A stretch of DNA of 64,000 nucleotides from Massiliimalia massiliensis (GTDB lineage Bacteria; Bacillota; Clostridia; Oscillospirales; Ruminococcaceae): assembly GCF_900155615.1 (NCBI RefSeq), contig NZ_FUHT01000004.1:310001-374000 (forward strand). Direction: 5' to 3'. Under the pieces are notes generated by a model that was not told the DNA's origin, ran no database searches, and saw nothing but the letters and a program-made list of their open reading frames with translations. Positions 8,207 through 16,442 of this stretch are shown one piece after another (position 1 is the first letter of the stretch; each line of letters opens with the position of its first letter). Made by a program: the position numbers and the translations under genes.

Positions 8207-9946
8207 ATGATGGATCAGATCTTTTCATCAGTAAACACCATCTGGGTGCTGGTAGGCGCCGCGTTGGTATTCTTCATGCAGGCTGGTTTCGCAATGGTTG
8301 AGACTGGCTTCACACGTGCAAAAAACGCCGGGAACATCATCATGAAAAACCTGATGGATTTTGCGATTGGGACACCAATTTTCTGGATTCTTGGGTTTGG
8401 GATTATGTTCGGTGGGGCCGGCGCGCTGATCGGCGGGTTTGACCCGCTGGTACTGGGGGACTATTCCTCCATTCTGCCGGAAGGCGTTCCGCTGCCGGCG
8501 TTCCTGATTTTCCAGACAGTGTTCTGCGCAACAGCAGCGACAATTGTTTCCGGAGCTATGGCAGAGCGTACCAAGTTTTCCGCATATTGTATTTACAGCG
8601 CAGTAATCAGTGCGGTGATCTATCCGATCTCTGGGCACTGGATTTGGGGCGGCGGCTGGCTGGCCCAACTAGGGTTCCACGATTTCGCGGGTTCGACCGC
8701 AGTACACATGGTCGGCGGTGTAGCCGCGTTGGTCGGCGCTAAAATCCTAGGGCCCCGTATTGGAAAATATGGCAAGGACGGCAAGCCTCGCGCGATCCCG
8801 GGACACAGCCTGACGTTGGGTGCACTGGGCGTGTTCATTCTCTGGTTCTGCTGGTTTGGGTTCAACGGATGCTCCACTGTTTCCATGACGGGCGATGATT
8901 CGATCTTTGCTGCGGGCAGTATCTTTGTAACAACCAACCTGGCGGCAGCTACCGCAACGGTTGCGACAATGATTATCACTTGGATTCGCTATAAAAAGCC
9001 GGATGTATCAATGACCTTGAACGGCTCTTTAGCTGGGTTGGTAGCAATCACCGCAGGCTGTGACGTCGTCACTCCGGTAGGCGCATTTTTCATCGGCCTG
9101 GTTGCAGCATTTGTCGTTGTATTCGGAATTGAATTTGTTGATAAAGTTCTGAAGATTGACGATCCAGTCGGTGCAATCGGTGTGCATGGCCTTTGCGGTG
9201 CAACAGGCACAATCTTGACAGGCTTGTTTGCCTACTATCTGACTGATGACAACGGAACGCCGCTTGGCTTATTCTATGGCGGCGGATTCCAGTTCCTCGG
9301 TACGCAGATTCTGGGCGTTCTGTCAGTGATCGCCTGGGTCGCAGTGACCATGACGGTTGTGTTCTTTGTCATCAAGAAAACAATCGGTCTGCGTGCAAGC
9401 AAGCAGGAGGAGCTTCAGGGGTTGGATGTCACCGAGCATGGCTTGACCAGCTCTTATGCAGATTTTGTCCAGGTTCCGCAGGTATTGACCGGCGAAGCCA
9501 AGCCGGCGGAAGAAGCAGCTCCGGTTATGGTAGAGCATGTACCGGCTGAATCGATGCCAGTACCGTCTGACGTGCCGGCTTCGGCTGTCAAACTGACAAA
9601 ACTGGCAATCGTCTTTAACCAGGAACGGTTTGAGGAACTGAAAACCGCATTGAACGAAATCGGCGTGACCGGCATGACCGTCACCCAGGTACTGGGATAT
9701 GGCGTGCAGAAAGGGCACGACGTCTACTATCGAGGCGTGAAGCTTGATTCTGCAAAACTCCTGCCGAAAATCAAGGTGGAGATCGTAGTAAGCAAGGTTC
9801 CGGTTCAGACCGTGATTGATACGGCCAGAAAGGTGCTTTATACCGGAAATGTCGGCGATGGAAAAATCTTCGTTTACGATGTGGAAAATACCATTCGGAT
9901 TCGCACCGGAGAACAGGGCTATGACGCGCTGCAGGGCGAGGACTAA
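8207..9946 (+). CDS. amt: Ammonium transporter fused to a PII signalling domain
   Basis: About 579 residues, against about 400-450 for ordinary Amt proteins. Residues 1 to about 405 form the 11-helix Amt channel (FFMQAGFAMVETGFTRAKN near the start; DDPVGAIGVHGLCG late). A proline/alanine linker follows, then a complete PII domain from about 462 to the end (LPKIKVEIVVS, GNVGDGKIFVYDVENTIRIRTGE). PII normally binds ATP, ADP and 2-oxoglutarate and plugs Amt through its T-loop, so here sensor and channel are one chain. The T-loop YYRGVKL keeps the Tyr46 equivalent, but the uridylylated Tyr51 position is Leu. Start is 8207 or 8210, both served by GGAGGG at 8197-8202. Confidence 0.93.
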   Translation: MMDQIFSSVNTIWVLVGAALVFFMQAGFAMVETGFTRAKNAGNIIMKNLMDFAIGTPIFWILGFGIMFGGAGALIGGFDPLVLGDYSSILPEGVPLPAFLIFQTVFCATAATIVSGAMAERTKFSAYCIYSAVISAVIYPISGHWIWGGGWLAQLGFHDFAGSTAVHMVGGVAALVGAKILGPRIGKYGKDGKPRAIPGHSLTLGALGVFILWFCWFGFNGCSTVSMTGDDSIFAAGSIFVTTNLAAATATVATMIITWIRYKKPDVSMTLNGSLAGLVAITAGCDVVTPVGAFFIGLVAAFVVVFGIEFVDKVLKIDDPVGAIGVHGLCGATGTILTGLFAYYLTDDNGTPLGLFYGGGFQFLGTQILGVLSVIAWVAVTMTVVFFVIKKTIGLRASKQEELQGLDVTEHGLTSSYADFVQVPQVLTGEAKPAEEAAPVMVEHVPAESMPVPSDVPASAVKLTKLAIVFNQERFEELKTALNEIGVTGMTVTQVLGYGVQKGHDVYYRGVKLDSAKLLPKIKVEIVVSKVPVQTVIDTARKVLYTGNVGDGKIFVYDVENTIRIRTGEQGYDALQGED

Positions 9947-9963
9947 TGTATCATAGGGAGTAA

Positions 9964-10000
9964 GGTTTTGGCGGTTTCCATTGGACTGCCAAAGCCTTTC
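9964..10000 (+). terminator. Probable terminator after amt
   Basis: A 12-bp stem with two G-T pairs (9964-9975 with 9985-9996) is followed by TTTC and a second short hairpin (TCCCGT/ACGGGA) around 9999-10017. The T tract is poor, so termination may be partial. Confidence 0.5.
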
Positions 10001-10025
10001 CCGTGTTTTAAACGGGAGATTTCGT

Positions 10026-10054
10026 TTGACAAAGCCAATCAAAGGGTTTTGTAT
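10026..10054 (+). promoter_or_regulatory. Probable promoter of purF
   Basis: TTGACA at 10026-10031 and TTGTAT at 10049-10054 with a 17-base spacer. The leader would be only about 20 bases, with AGAAAGGA as the ribosome site. No PurR box or guanine riboswitch is visible. Confidence 0.5.
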
Positions 10055-10080
10055 AGTGTCCAGAAAGGATAGACCAGTAA

Positions 10081-11478
10081 ATGCACAATTATTTTCTCAA
10101 TGAAATCAAAGAAGAATGCGGCGTATTTGGAATTTATCACCATCCGCAGGCCGCGCAGCTAACCTATTTCGGACTGCACGCATTGCAGCATAGAGGACAG
10201 GAAGGCGCTGGGATTGCGGCCAGCGACGGGAAAACCATTGACTGTATTAAAGGAACGGGCCTGCTTTCCGATGTGTTCCATTCCGAGGAGCTGAAAAAAC
10301 TGCAGGGGGAAAACAGCATCGGTCATGTACGGTATGCAACAGCAGGCGGGAATGAGCTGGAAAATGTGCAGCCCATTGTAGCGCGCGCGAAAATCGGCTG
10401 TATGGCGGTCGCGCACAACGGACAGATTGTCAATGCAGACGAGCTGCAGGAGCGCCTGGAAAATCACGGCAATATTTTTCATGGCAGCAGTGACAGTGAA
10501 ATTATCCTGCACTTGATCCAGCGGGAGCATGGAACGATGCTGGAAAAAATCCAGAAAGCCTGCCAAAAGATGGAGGGCGCTTTTTCCTTTGTCATCCTGA
10601 CAGAGCGGAGTCTTTATGCGGTACGGGATAAAAACGGCCTGCGTCCGCTTTCGGTTGCTGCGCTTGAGGACGGCTACTGCGTCAGCAGTGAAACCTGTGC
10701 GTTTGACAGTGTGGGCGCCCGTTTTCTGCGGGATGTTGAACCGGGAGAGATCATAAAGTTTTCTGACATGGGATTGGAAACCTTTCATTATACCTCCGAT
10801 ACACGGCATCGGATCTGTGCAATGGAATATATCTATTTTTCCCGCCCGGACAGCGATATTGAAGGGCTGAACGTACACACTGTACGAAAAGCGAGCGGAA
10901 AACGGCTCGCCCAGAAAGACAAGGGAAATACGATTGCTGATATTGTGGTCGGCGTGCCGGATTCCTCGGTTGCAGCGGCGATGGGCTACAGTGAAGAAAG
11001 TGGTCTGCCCTACGAGGTCGGCCTGATTAAAAACCGGTATGTGGGCAGGACGTTTATTGAACCGACGCAGGAGCAACGGGATATGGGCGTTAAAATGAAG
11101 CTTTCCGCCAATGCTTCTGTAGTGAAGGGAAAACGGATTATCCTGGTGGATGATTCCATTGTGCGCGGCACAACGATGAAACGGATTGTGGCGTTGCTGA
11201 AAGGGGCGGGAGCGCAGGAGATTCATGTGCGGATAGCTTCCCCGGAGATGGCTTATCCTTGCTTTTACGGAGTGGATACCTCCACCAAAAAGGAACTGAT
11301 TTCCGCACGATATACCTGTGAGGAGCTCTGTAAGTATACCCGTGCGAGTTCTGTCCGCTTTTTGACGATTGATGATTTAATCGGGGTGTATGGTACGGAT
11401 AAGCTGTGCTTTGCATGCTTTAGCGGAAACTATGTAACACCGCTGTTTCATGATATAAATCAGAAAACAGAAAAGTAA
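10081..11478 (+). CDS. purF: Amidophosphoribosyltransferase
   Basis: A 465-residue PurF, the first committed enzyme of purine synthesis: PRPP plus glutamine to phosphoribosylamine. The N-terminal NTN-hydrolase nucleophile is Cys13 in KEECGVFGIY, after a short propeptide as in the Bacillus type. The PRPP loop is IILVDDSIVRGTTMKRIV. Four cysteines, in RICAMEY, YPCFYG and CFACF, match the [4Fe-4S] ligands of oxygen-labile B. subtilis PurF, which fits an anaerobe. It is the last protein gene before the tRNA pair and element and is separated from amt by a terminator-like region and its own promoter, so it is likely transcribed alone. Confidence 0.96.
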   Translation: MHNYFLNEIKEECGVFGIYHHPQAAQLTYFGLHALQHRGQEGAGIAASDGKTIDCIKGTGLLSDVFHSEELKKLQGENSIGHVRYATAGGNELENVQPIVARAKIGCMAVAHNGQIVNADELQERLENHGNIFHGSSDSEIILHLIQREHGTMLEKIQKACQKMEGAFSFVILTERSLYAVRDKNGLRPLSVAALEDGYCVSSETCAFDSVGARFLRDVEPGEIIKFSDMGLETFHYTSDTRHRICAMEYIYFSRPDSDIEGLNVHTVRKASGKRLAQKDKGNTIADIVVGVPDSSVAAAMGYSEESGLPYEVGLIKNRYVGRTFIEPTQEQRDMGVKMKLSANASVVKGKRIILVDDSIVRGTTMKRIVALLKGAGAQEIHVRIASPEMAYPCFYGVDTSTKKELISARYTCEELCKYTRASSVRFLTIDDLIGVYGTDKLCFACFSGNYVTPLFHDINQKTEK

Positions 11479-11592
11479 ATATCGTCAAGGGAACGGGGGA
11501 TTTCTGTTTTTCCCAGTCATTTAACCTGCTTCGAATAGAGTGGGAATACGTGGGGCAAGATAGAATGGGTGAGGAAAAAATCAGAAAACCCC

Positions 11593-11621
11593 TTGACAGA
11601 CACAGCTTCATATGATAATAT
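11593..11621 (+). promoter_or_regulatory. Promoter of the tRNA-Ser pair
   Basis: TTGACA at 11593-11598, a 17-base spacer and TAATAT at 11616-11621. It lies about 40 bases upstream of the first tRNA, with an A/T-rich stretch around the -10. Confidence 0.65.
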
Positions 11622-11661
11622 ATATATCGTCGCTTAACCAAGCTTTTGGTTAAATTTGCTT

Positions 11662-11750
<89 letters not shown>

Positions 11751-11786
11751 CATAAAATTTGATAGTTCCTTTAGAACGTCACGAAT

Positions 11787-11877
11787 GGAGAAGTACTCAA
11801 GTTGGTGACGAGGCGCCCCTGCTAAGGGCGTAGGTCGGGTAACCGGCGCGGGAGTTCGAGTCTCCCCTTCTCCGCCA
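11787..11877 (+). tRNA. tRNA-Ser (anticodon GCU)
   Basis: A class II tRNA with acceptor GGAGAAG/CTTCTCC, a long variable arm, GTTCGAGTC in the T-loop region and an encoded CCA. The anticodon loop CTGCTAA is closed by CGCCC/GGGCG. It is 36 bases after the first tRNA, on the same transcript. Confidence 0.97.
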
Positions 11878-11910
11878 TAAAGGGAACATAAAAAAGATAT
11901 GTTCCGCATA

Positions 11911-11935
11911 AACCCCGATTTTATCGGGGTTTTTT
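11911..11935 (+). terminator. Terminator of the tRNA transcript
   Basis: Nine-bp stem AACCCCGAT/ATCGGGGTT with a TTT loop and a run of six T. A second hairpin (GGAACATA/TATGTTCC, 11883-11905) precedes it. This is the last feature that is clearly host-owned. Confidence 0.9.
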
Positions 11936-12042
11936 GCTGCCCAAATGCCGGGATTTCAGGATGCATATTTGAAGATATAAAACCGCTGTTTTTGCTTTGA
12001 GAATGGATCTGAACTCCCGTACAACTGAATAACTGCTGAATT

Positions 12043-12078
12043 GGCAGGCAAGTCAGAGAAAACTTGCCTGCCGTTTTT
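12043..12078 (+). terminator. Terminator-like hairpin at the left end of the ICE
   Basis: Perfect 11-bp stem GGCAGGCAAGT (12043-12053) with ACTTGCCTGCC (12062-12072), then GTTTTTG. It is the first of two tandem hairpins before the first ICE gene. Confidence 0.65.
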
Positions 12079-12089
12079 GTTATCTATCT

Positions 12090-12123
12090 GCCCGAAGTTT
12101 TGCAAAAGACTTCGGGCTTTTTT
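12090..12123 (+). terminator. Second terminator-like hairpin before the first ICE gene
   Basis: Perfect nine-bp stem GCCCGAAGT/ACTTCGGGC (12090-12098, 12109-12117) followed by six T. It ends 25 bases before the ATG of the first ICE gene, so it could insulate the element from purF-tRNA readthrough or act as an attenuator. Confidence 0.75.
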
Positions 12124-12148
12124 CATTTCACGAACAGGAGATGACACA

Positions 12149-12841
12149 ATGTATTTTACCGATACTCCCGCCCTCAACAGCATTGAGGCGATCATGAAAA
12201 AACTGCCCTATGGCACACAGAAAGGCGGCGGTCGATTTCGCAGCCCATACAAATACACCAAGAAAGACTGTGATTGCCGCCTCTGTCTGTACCACAGAAA
12301 AAAGGGTGGCTGCTCACTTCCGGTTTGCCCTGTACTGGACATCCGTTTGGAATGCGGCGCTGTCACTTTGAAGGAAGCCGTTTTATCCGCATTTCAGGAT
12401 GTGCCGCACACGCCGTTTCAGCGGCGGCTCGCCAAACTATACAAGCGAAAGGATGATCTCCCCATGATTTTTCAAAACGAAACCCACAAGCGAATTTTTG
12501 AAGCTGAGCGCACAAAACTCCGCAAGCCGGATAATCGGGCGCTTGCCGCCCTGTATCTGCTGACGGCGGAGCATTCCCTATGGATCAGCGCAAAGCATCA
12601 TATCGGCAAGGACGGCAAAGTGGATTTGCAGAGCGTCCGCCTTGGAAACATTTCCACGGATGGGTATGCCCTGTGGAAAGCGGTCAAGGAATTGCAGACT
12701 GTCGAAAGGCAGATATCCCAGTGTGAGCTGTCCGACAGCGAGGTGATCTCGGACAGAGCCTTCCGCCTTATCGTACAGGCTATGACCGCAGCCCGGTTTG
12801 GCGCTTCGGTATTGACAGAACAGGAGGTGCGCCATGCTTAA
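12149..12841 (+). CDS. Conserved ICE protein with N-terminal cysteine cluster, function unknown
   Basis: A 230-residue protein I do not recognise by family name. Near the N-terminus it has a tight cysteine/histidine group (CDCRLCLYHRKKGGC, then PVCP), which looks like a metal-binding knuckle. The rest is helical and charged, with no membrane segment. ATG 12149 follows AGGAG by seven bases; an open stretch upstream to 12041 covers the hairpins and is not coding. It overlaps the next gene by eight bases, so the two are likely translated together. As the first gene of the element it is in the usual place for proteins acting early after transfer. Confidence 0.75.
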   Translation: MYFTDTPALNSIEAIMKKLPYGTQKGGGRFRSPYKYTKKDCDCRLCLYHRKKGGCSLPVCPVLDIRLECGAVTLKEAVLSAFQDVPHTPFQRRLAKLYKRKDDLPMIFQNETHKRIFEAERTKLRKPDNRALAALYLLTAEHSLWISAKHHIGKDGKVDLQSVRLGNISTDGYALWKAVKELQTVERQISQCELSDSEVISDRAFRLIVQAMTAARFGASVLTEQEVRHA

Positions 12842-13691
12842 CGCGCTCATTACAAGCGGAGAGAAAACGGCAATTCTAACGCTGCCAAGTGACCGCTTCA
12901 CGCTGCAATACGAGCTGGCACAGATCGGTATCCGTAAGCGGCTTACAGAGATTCTAATCAATGATGACGAGGAACAGGATATTCAGATCAAGCTTTTTGC
13001 CGATTCGGATATCGGAAACAACTTGGCTGTGCTGTTCAATCCTACCCACACGCTGGAGGACGCCAACTTGTGCGCACACATGGTAGAAAATGCGCAGCCG
13101 GAGCTTCAGGAGGAAATCGAGCAGAATATTCTGCTCGGGCAATATACCTCCCCACAAGCGCTCATGGAGGATATCCGCTCCATGAGCGATGGGCTGATAG
13201 CCGTGACTGTCAATTACTACTGCCCCCTGCAAATCCACATGACCGATGAGGAATACGGAGATTGGGTTGAGGTGGACAACGGCTATGCACTGACGAATGA
13301 GGATGCCGTCCGGGAACTGCTGCAACAGGAGCAGGCCCGCGACCTCAACAATATGGCGCATTATTTTGACGGCAGCGAATCTGCAAGGGCAAAGCTCATA
13401 TCCGCCGTGTGGGATGTGGAAGAAGCGGACGGTGAGCTGTTCGGCGTGATCAGCACCGGACTGCGGGAAGCCTTCTCCCCGGTCGAAGAACGGGAATGGA
13501 TTGATGAACTGATCGGTCAGGCGGCGGACGGCTTCGGAGAAGGGCTGGAACAAAGAGAAATCCACACCGATGACGGCGATCTGTATGTGTCTTTCTGGAA
13601 CGACGGAGATGATTACTTTATGGAAAACGAATCGGATTTTCGGCAGCGAATGACCGACAGTCCGCATTTCGGAAATATACAAATGGAATGA
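12834..13691 (+). CDS. Very acidic conserved ICE protein, possible antirestriction (DNA-mimic) protein
   Basis: A 285-residue, strongly acidic protein with no cysteine cluster or membrane segment. It is rich in Asp and Glu throughout. It appears to have two parts: an N-terminal half with helical repeats, and a C-terminal half around SAVWDVEEADGELFG and LIGQAADGFGEGLEQREI, a segment I associate with proteins of clostridial ICEs. Acidic proteins in the leading region of conjugative elements are often ArdA-like DNA mimics that block restriction enzymes. Gene position fits this, but I cannot align it to ArdA with confidence. The start ATG overlaps the preceding stop. Confidence 0.65.
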   Translation: MLNALITSGEKTAILTLPSDRFTLQYELAQIGIRKRLTEILINDDEEQDIQIKLFADSDIGNNLAVLFNPTHTLEDANLCAHMVENAQPELQEEIEQNILLGQYTSPQALMEDIRSMSDGLIAVTVNYYCPLQIHMTDEEYGDWVEVDNGYALTNEDAVRELLQQEQARDLNNMAHYFDGSESARAKLISAVWDVEEADGELFGVISTGLREAFSPVEEREWIDELIGQAADGFGEGLEQREIHTDDGDLYVSFWNDGDDYFMENESDFRQRMTDSPHFGNIQME

Positions 13692-13705
13692 AGGGAGAAT
13701 GTGAA

Positions 13706-13999
13706 ATGAACAGATTGGAAGCGGAACGGCGCTTTGTCCAGCGAATGAAGGACAACTATCCGCCCGGCACAAGGATTCTGCTCCTGCAAATGGGAGATGA
13801 TCCCCATCCGATTGAAGCAGGGACAAGAGGTACCGTGGTAGGTGTGGACGATATCGGAACGCTGCATTGCCATTTTGATAATGGCAGACAGCTTGGTATT
13901 GTCCCCGGAGAGGACACCTTCCGTAAGCTGACGGAGGAAGAACTGGCAGAGGAACAGGAAATGGCCGATTCACAGGATTTTGGAATGAAGATGCAGTGA
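13706..13999 (+). CDS. DUF4314 family small protein
   Basis: A 97-residue protein with the DUF4314 core: PPGTRILLLQMGDD, then GTRGTVVGVDDIGTLHCHFD and LGIVPGEDTFRKL. The pattern suggests a small SH3-like beta barrel. The function is unknown, but the family is common in clostridial ICEs and phages. ATG 13706 is preferred because AGGGAG lies upstream at good distance; an ATG at 13688 overlaps the previous stop and lacks a site. Confidence 0.85.
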   Translation: MNRLEAERRFVQRMKDNYPPGTRILLLQMGDDPHPIEAGTRGTVVGVDDIGTLHCHFDNGRQLGIVPGEDTFRKLTEEELAEEQEMADSQDFGMKMQ

Positions 14000-14034
14000 A
14001 GAAAGGATGATACAAGGCCGGGGCGTGATACCCT

Positions 14035-15150
14035 GTGGCGATCCGAATACTTGATATGTTCTGCGGAATGAGCGCGTTCCGCACCGCCGCCGAACAGCTC
14101 GGCGGTTTTTCTTTTGTGGGCTACTGCGACAACGATCCCACTGCTGTCGCAGCCTACCGCACCCTATACCAAACGGAAGGAGAATATTTTTGCGATGACG
14201 CAAGAGCAGTCAATACCGATGAAATCCCTGATTTCGATCTTCTTGTCGGCGGTTTCCCCTGCGTCGCTTTCAGCGCAGCCGGAGCAAGAAAGGCTTTCGA
14301 CGATCCACGGGGAACTCTCTTCTTTGAGCTTGCCCGCATACTTGCAGCGAAACACCCTGCATTTTTCGTGTTTGAAAATGTACCCCCAATCCGCACGATT
14401 TGCGAAGGGCAGGTTTTTACCGCAATCCTCAGTGAGCTATCTCGATTGGGGTATCTGTGCGAATGGCAATGTATTGACGGCGCGGCTTACCTTCCCCAAA
14501 GCCGAAAGCGCGTGTTCCTTGTCGGATATCTTGATCCCCGATGTGCCGGAGAAATACTTCCTGTCGAGAGAAAAAGCGGAAAAACTCTTTCCGAACTCAC
14601 AGATCATCAGACACAGGGAAAACGAGTCTACGACGCAAACGGAGCAGCCATAACACAGACCGCCTCCTGCGGCGGATTCGGCGGCAAGACCGGACTGTAC
14701 CTTGTGGATTACAATGAGAATTCTAAATTCACCGATACCGCCCGATGCATCACCGCCCGGCAGGATTCTGGCATGAGCCACCGCAAAGGAGAGCATTCCG
14801 CTGTGTTCTTTGAGTACGACGGCGTGTATCCCATTATCAATCCCGACCGGGAAACCATCCGGCAGAACGGCCCGCGCATACGGCCAAATGGCGCTCCCGC
14901 CCACTGCCTCACGGTAGTAGACCGGCACGGAATTCTCCATCACGGGTGGATCAGGCGGCTGCACCCGCAGGAGTGCTTCCGCCTCATGGGGTTCTCCGAT
15001 GAGCAGTTTTTCAAGCTGCGGACGGAACTCGGTTTGTCCGACAGCAAGCTGTACAAGCTGGCGGGCAACAGCATTATGGTGCCGGTGCTGGTAGATATCC
15101 TATCCCGGCTCAAGGCGGTAAACAAAAAATATGAAATTATAAAGGAGTGA
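14035..15150 (+). CDS. DNA (cytosine-5)-methyltransferase, orphan
   Basis: A 371-residue C5-methylase with the family motifs in order. Motif I is RILDMFCGMSAFR (SAM binding). Motif IV is GGFPCVAFS with catalytic Cys76; the common PCQ is PCV here. Motif VI is FVFENVPPI, motif VIII QSRKRVFLVG and motif X KLAGNSIMVPVL. A target-recognition region lies at about 170-290. No restriction endonuclease gene is adjacent, so it is probably a protective or regulatory orphan methylase. The start is GTG 14035, because an in-frame stop lies nine bases upstream and motif I leaves no room for a later start. Confidence 0.92.
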   Translation: MAIRILDMFCGMSAFRTAAEQLGGFSFVGYCDNDPTAVAAYRTLYQTEGEYFCDDARAVNTDEIPDFDLLVGGFPCVAFSAAGARKAFDDPRGTLFFELARILAAKHPAFFVFENVPPIRTICEGQVFTAILSELSRLGYLCEWQCIDGAAYLPQSRKRVFLVGYLDPRCAGEILPVERKSGKTLSELTDHQTQGKRVYDANGAAITQTASCGGFGGKTGLYLVDYNENSKFTDTARCITARQDSGMSHRKGEHSAVFFEYDGVYPIINPDRETIRQNGPRIRPNGAPAHCLTVVDRHGILHHGWIRRLHPQECFRLMGFSDEQFFKLRTELGLSDSKLYKLAGNSIMVPVLVDILSRLKAVNKKYEIIKE

Positions 15151-15155
15151 ACGCA

Positions 15156-16202
15156 ATGCCGAATCATGTAGAAAACATCATTACCCTGCAGGGTGATGAA
15201 AAGAAAATCCGTGAAATGCTTGAAGCAATCAAAAATGATGATTTAGGTATCGGAACGATTGACTTCAATAAGATCACAGGGATGCCTAAGTGTTTGGACA
15301 TCGAAGCAGGCAGCCGTACAAAAAGAGGCTTGGATTTCTATAAAGGCTTTATCGAAGTGTATACACTTGGCGGTACCATGAATATGGATAAGCTGCGCAG
15401 CATTCCTGTGAAAAGCGAAGAAATCTTCCTTCGTCAGCGAAAGGATATCCCTCGTGATGAATGGGAGCTTGGCAAAGCCGCTTGGCAGAATATTCGTGAC
15501 TTCGGCGCGCCGACATGGTATGAGTGGTGCAATCAAAACTGGGGTACAAAGTGGAACGCATACGGATATGACGAAAGCAGAGATTACAGCGGCGGCAACA
15601 ACATTTGGTTTCAAAGTGCATGGGCTGCTCCCCATCCCGTCATTGAAAAATTAGCCGCAAGATATCCTGAAATCACTTTTGAGCATGAATGGGCGGACGA
15701 GGATATCGGACAAAACTGCGGCAGATACAGTTATCAAAACGGAGAACGGATTGAAGAATATTTCCCCGAAGCCCAAAAGGAAGCCATTGAATTTGCCTGC
15801 CGGATATGGGACTATGATCCGCTTGATTTGGATTTGTGCCTGAATGCTGACGGTACGAAATATATCTGCGTGGAAAATGAGGAATACCAGCAGATCGAAC
15901 TGCTCGGAAAGCCTGCCTTGTTTACTAACGACAGGCTGACAGATGCGGATATCCCCCAAGGGATGTATTGCTATCATCTGCGCCACAGCGATGACGGCGA
16001 CCGCTTCTGCTCGGTTGAACCAAAGGTTGGCGTTAATCATAGCGGCAGCGTTATCACAAAAGAACCACTGGATTTCGGAAAACAAGGATATATCTCCTTT
16101 ACCGAGGATACGGAACCGAATTTTACAGGCGAGGAACAAACACTTGGAGAATTTCTAAAATCCGATACTCCGCAGGAAAGCGAGGTGATGAAGCTATGCT
16201 GA
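15156..16202 (+). CDS. Api92-like / DUF1281 ferredoxin-fold protein
   Basis: A 348-residue protein starting MPNHVENIITLQGDEKKI, the hallmark of the Api92/YubB-like (DUF1281) ferredoxin-fold family found on phages and conjugative elements. A second landmark is WYEWCNQNWGTKWNAYG, and a C-terminal extension carries GGSV-type segments (GVNHSGSVITKEPLDFG). Function is unknown. No Fe-S motif is visible; the family name refers to the fold. ATG 15156 has AAAGGAG eight bases upstream, while a GTG at 15147 lies inside that site. The gene overlaps a small membrane-protein gene at its end. Confidence 0.85.
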   Translation: MPNHVENIITLQGDEKKIREMLEAIKNDDLGIGTIDFNKITGMPKCLDIEAGSRTKRGLDFYKGFIEVYTLGGTMNMDKLRSIPVKSEEIFLRQRKDIPRDEWELGKAAWQNIRDFGAPTWYEWCNQNWGTKWNAYGYDESRDYSGGNNIWFQSAWAAPHPVIEKLAARYPEITFEHEWADEDIGQNCGRYSYQNGERIEEYFPEAQKEAIEFACRIWDYDPLDLDLCLNADGTKYICVENEEYQQIELLGKPALFTNDRLTDADIPQGMYCYHLRHSDDGDRFCSVEPKVGVNHSGSVITKEPLDFGKQGYISFTEDTEPNFTGEEQTLGEFLKSDTPQESEVMKLC

Positions 16203-16333
16203 ATTTTTTGATTGGGTTGCTCCTTGGAGGCTGTATTTCAGGTGTGGTTTTGTGCTGTGTGCAGGTAAACCGCATCAGCAAATACCAGCAGGAAATCCAC
16301 AGGCTCAGGGAAAAACTGAATAGCAGAGATTAA
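16196..16333 (+). CDS. DUF3789-like small membrane protein
   Basis: A 45-residue protein overlapping the end of the previous gene by seven bases. The first 24 residues form one hydrophobic helix (FLIGLLLGGCISGVVLCCV), followed by a charged helical tail. This is the form of the DUF3789 proteins found at this place in Tn1549-like elements. Function is unknown. Confidence 0.7.
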   Translation: MLNFLIGLLLGGCISGVVLCCVQVNRISKYQQEIHRLREKLNSRD

Positions 16334-16442
16334 ATCAAAGAGGTCGTTTTGCGTGTATGAAATTTCGTACATGGAAAACGGCTCCTTTTGTTTTTCTGCG
16401 TATTTCATGCACGCAGACGCCTCCGCAAAGGAGGTGATTCAC

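Noticed and set aside
10159-11226. Minus-strand frame of 355 codons opposite purF
   Set aside because: purF is certain from its motifs on the plus strand; the antisense frame results from codon bias.
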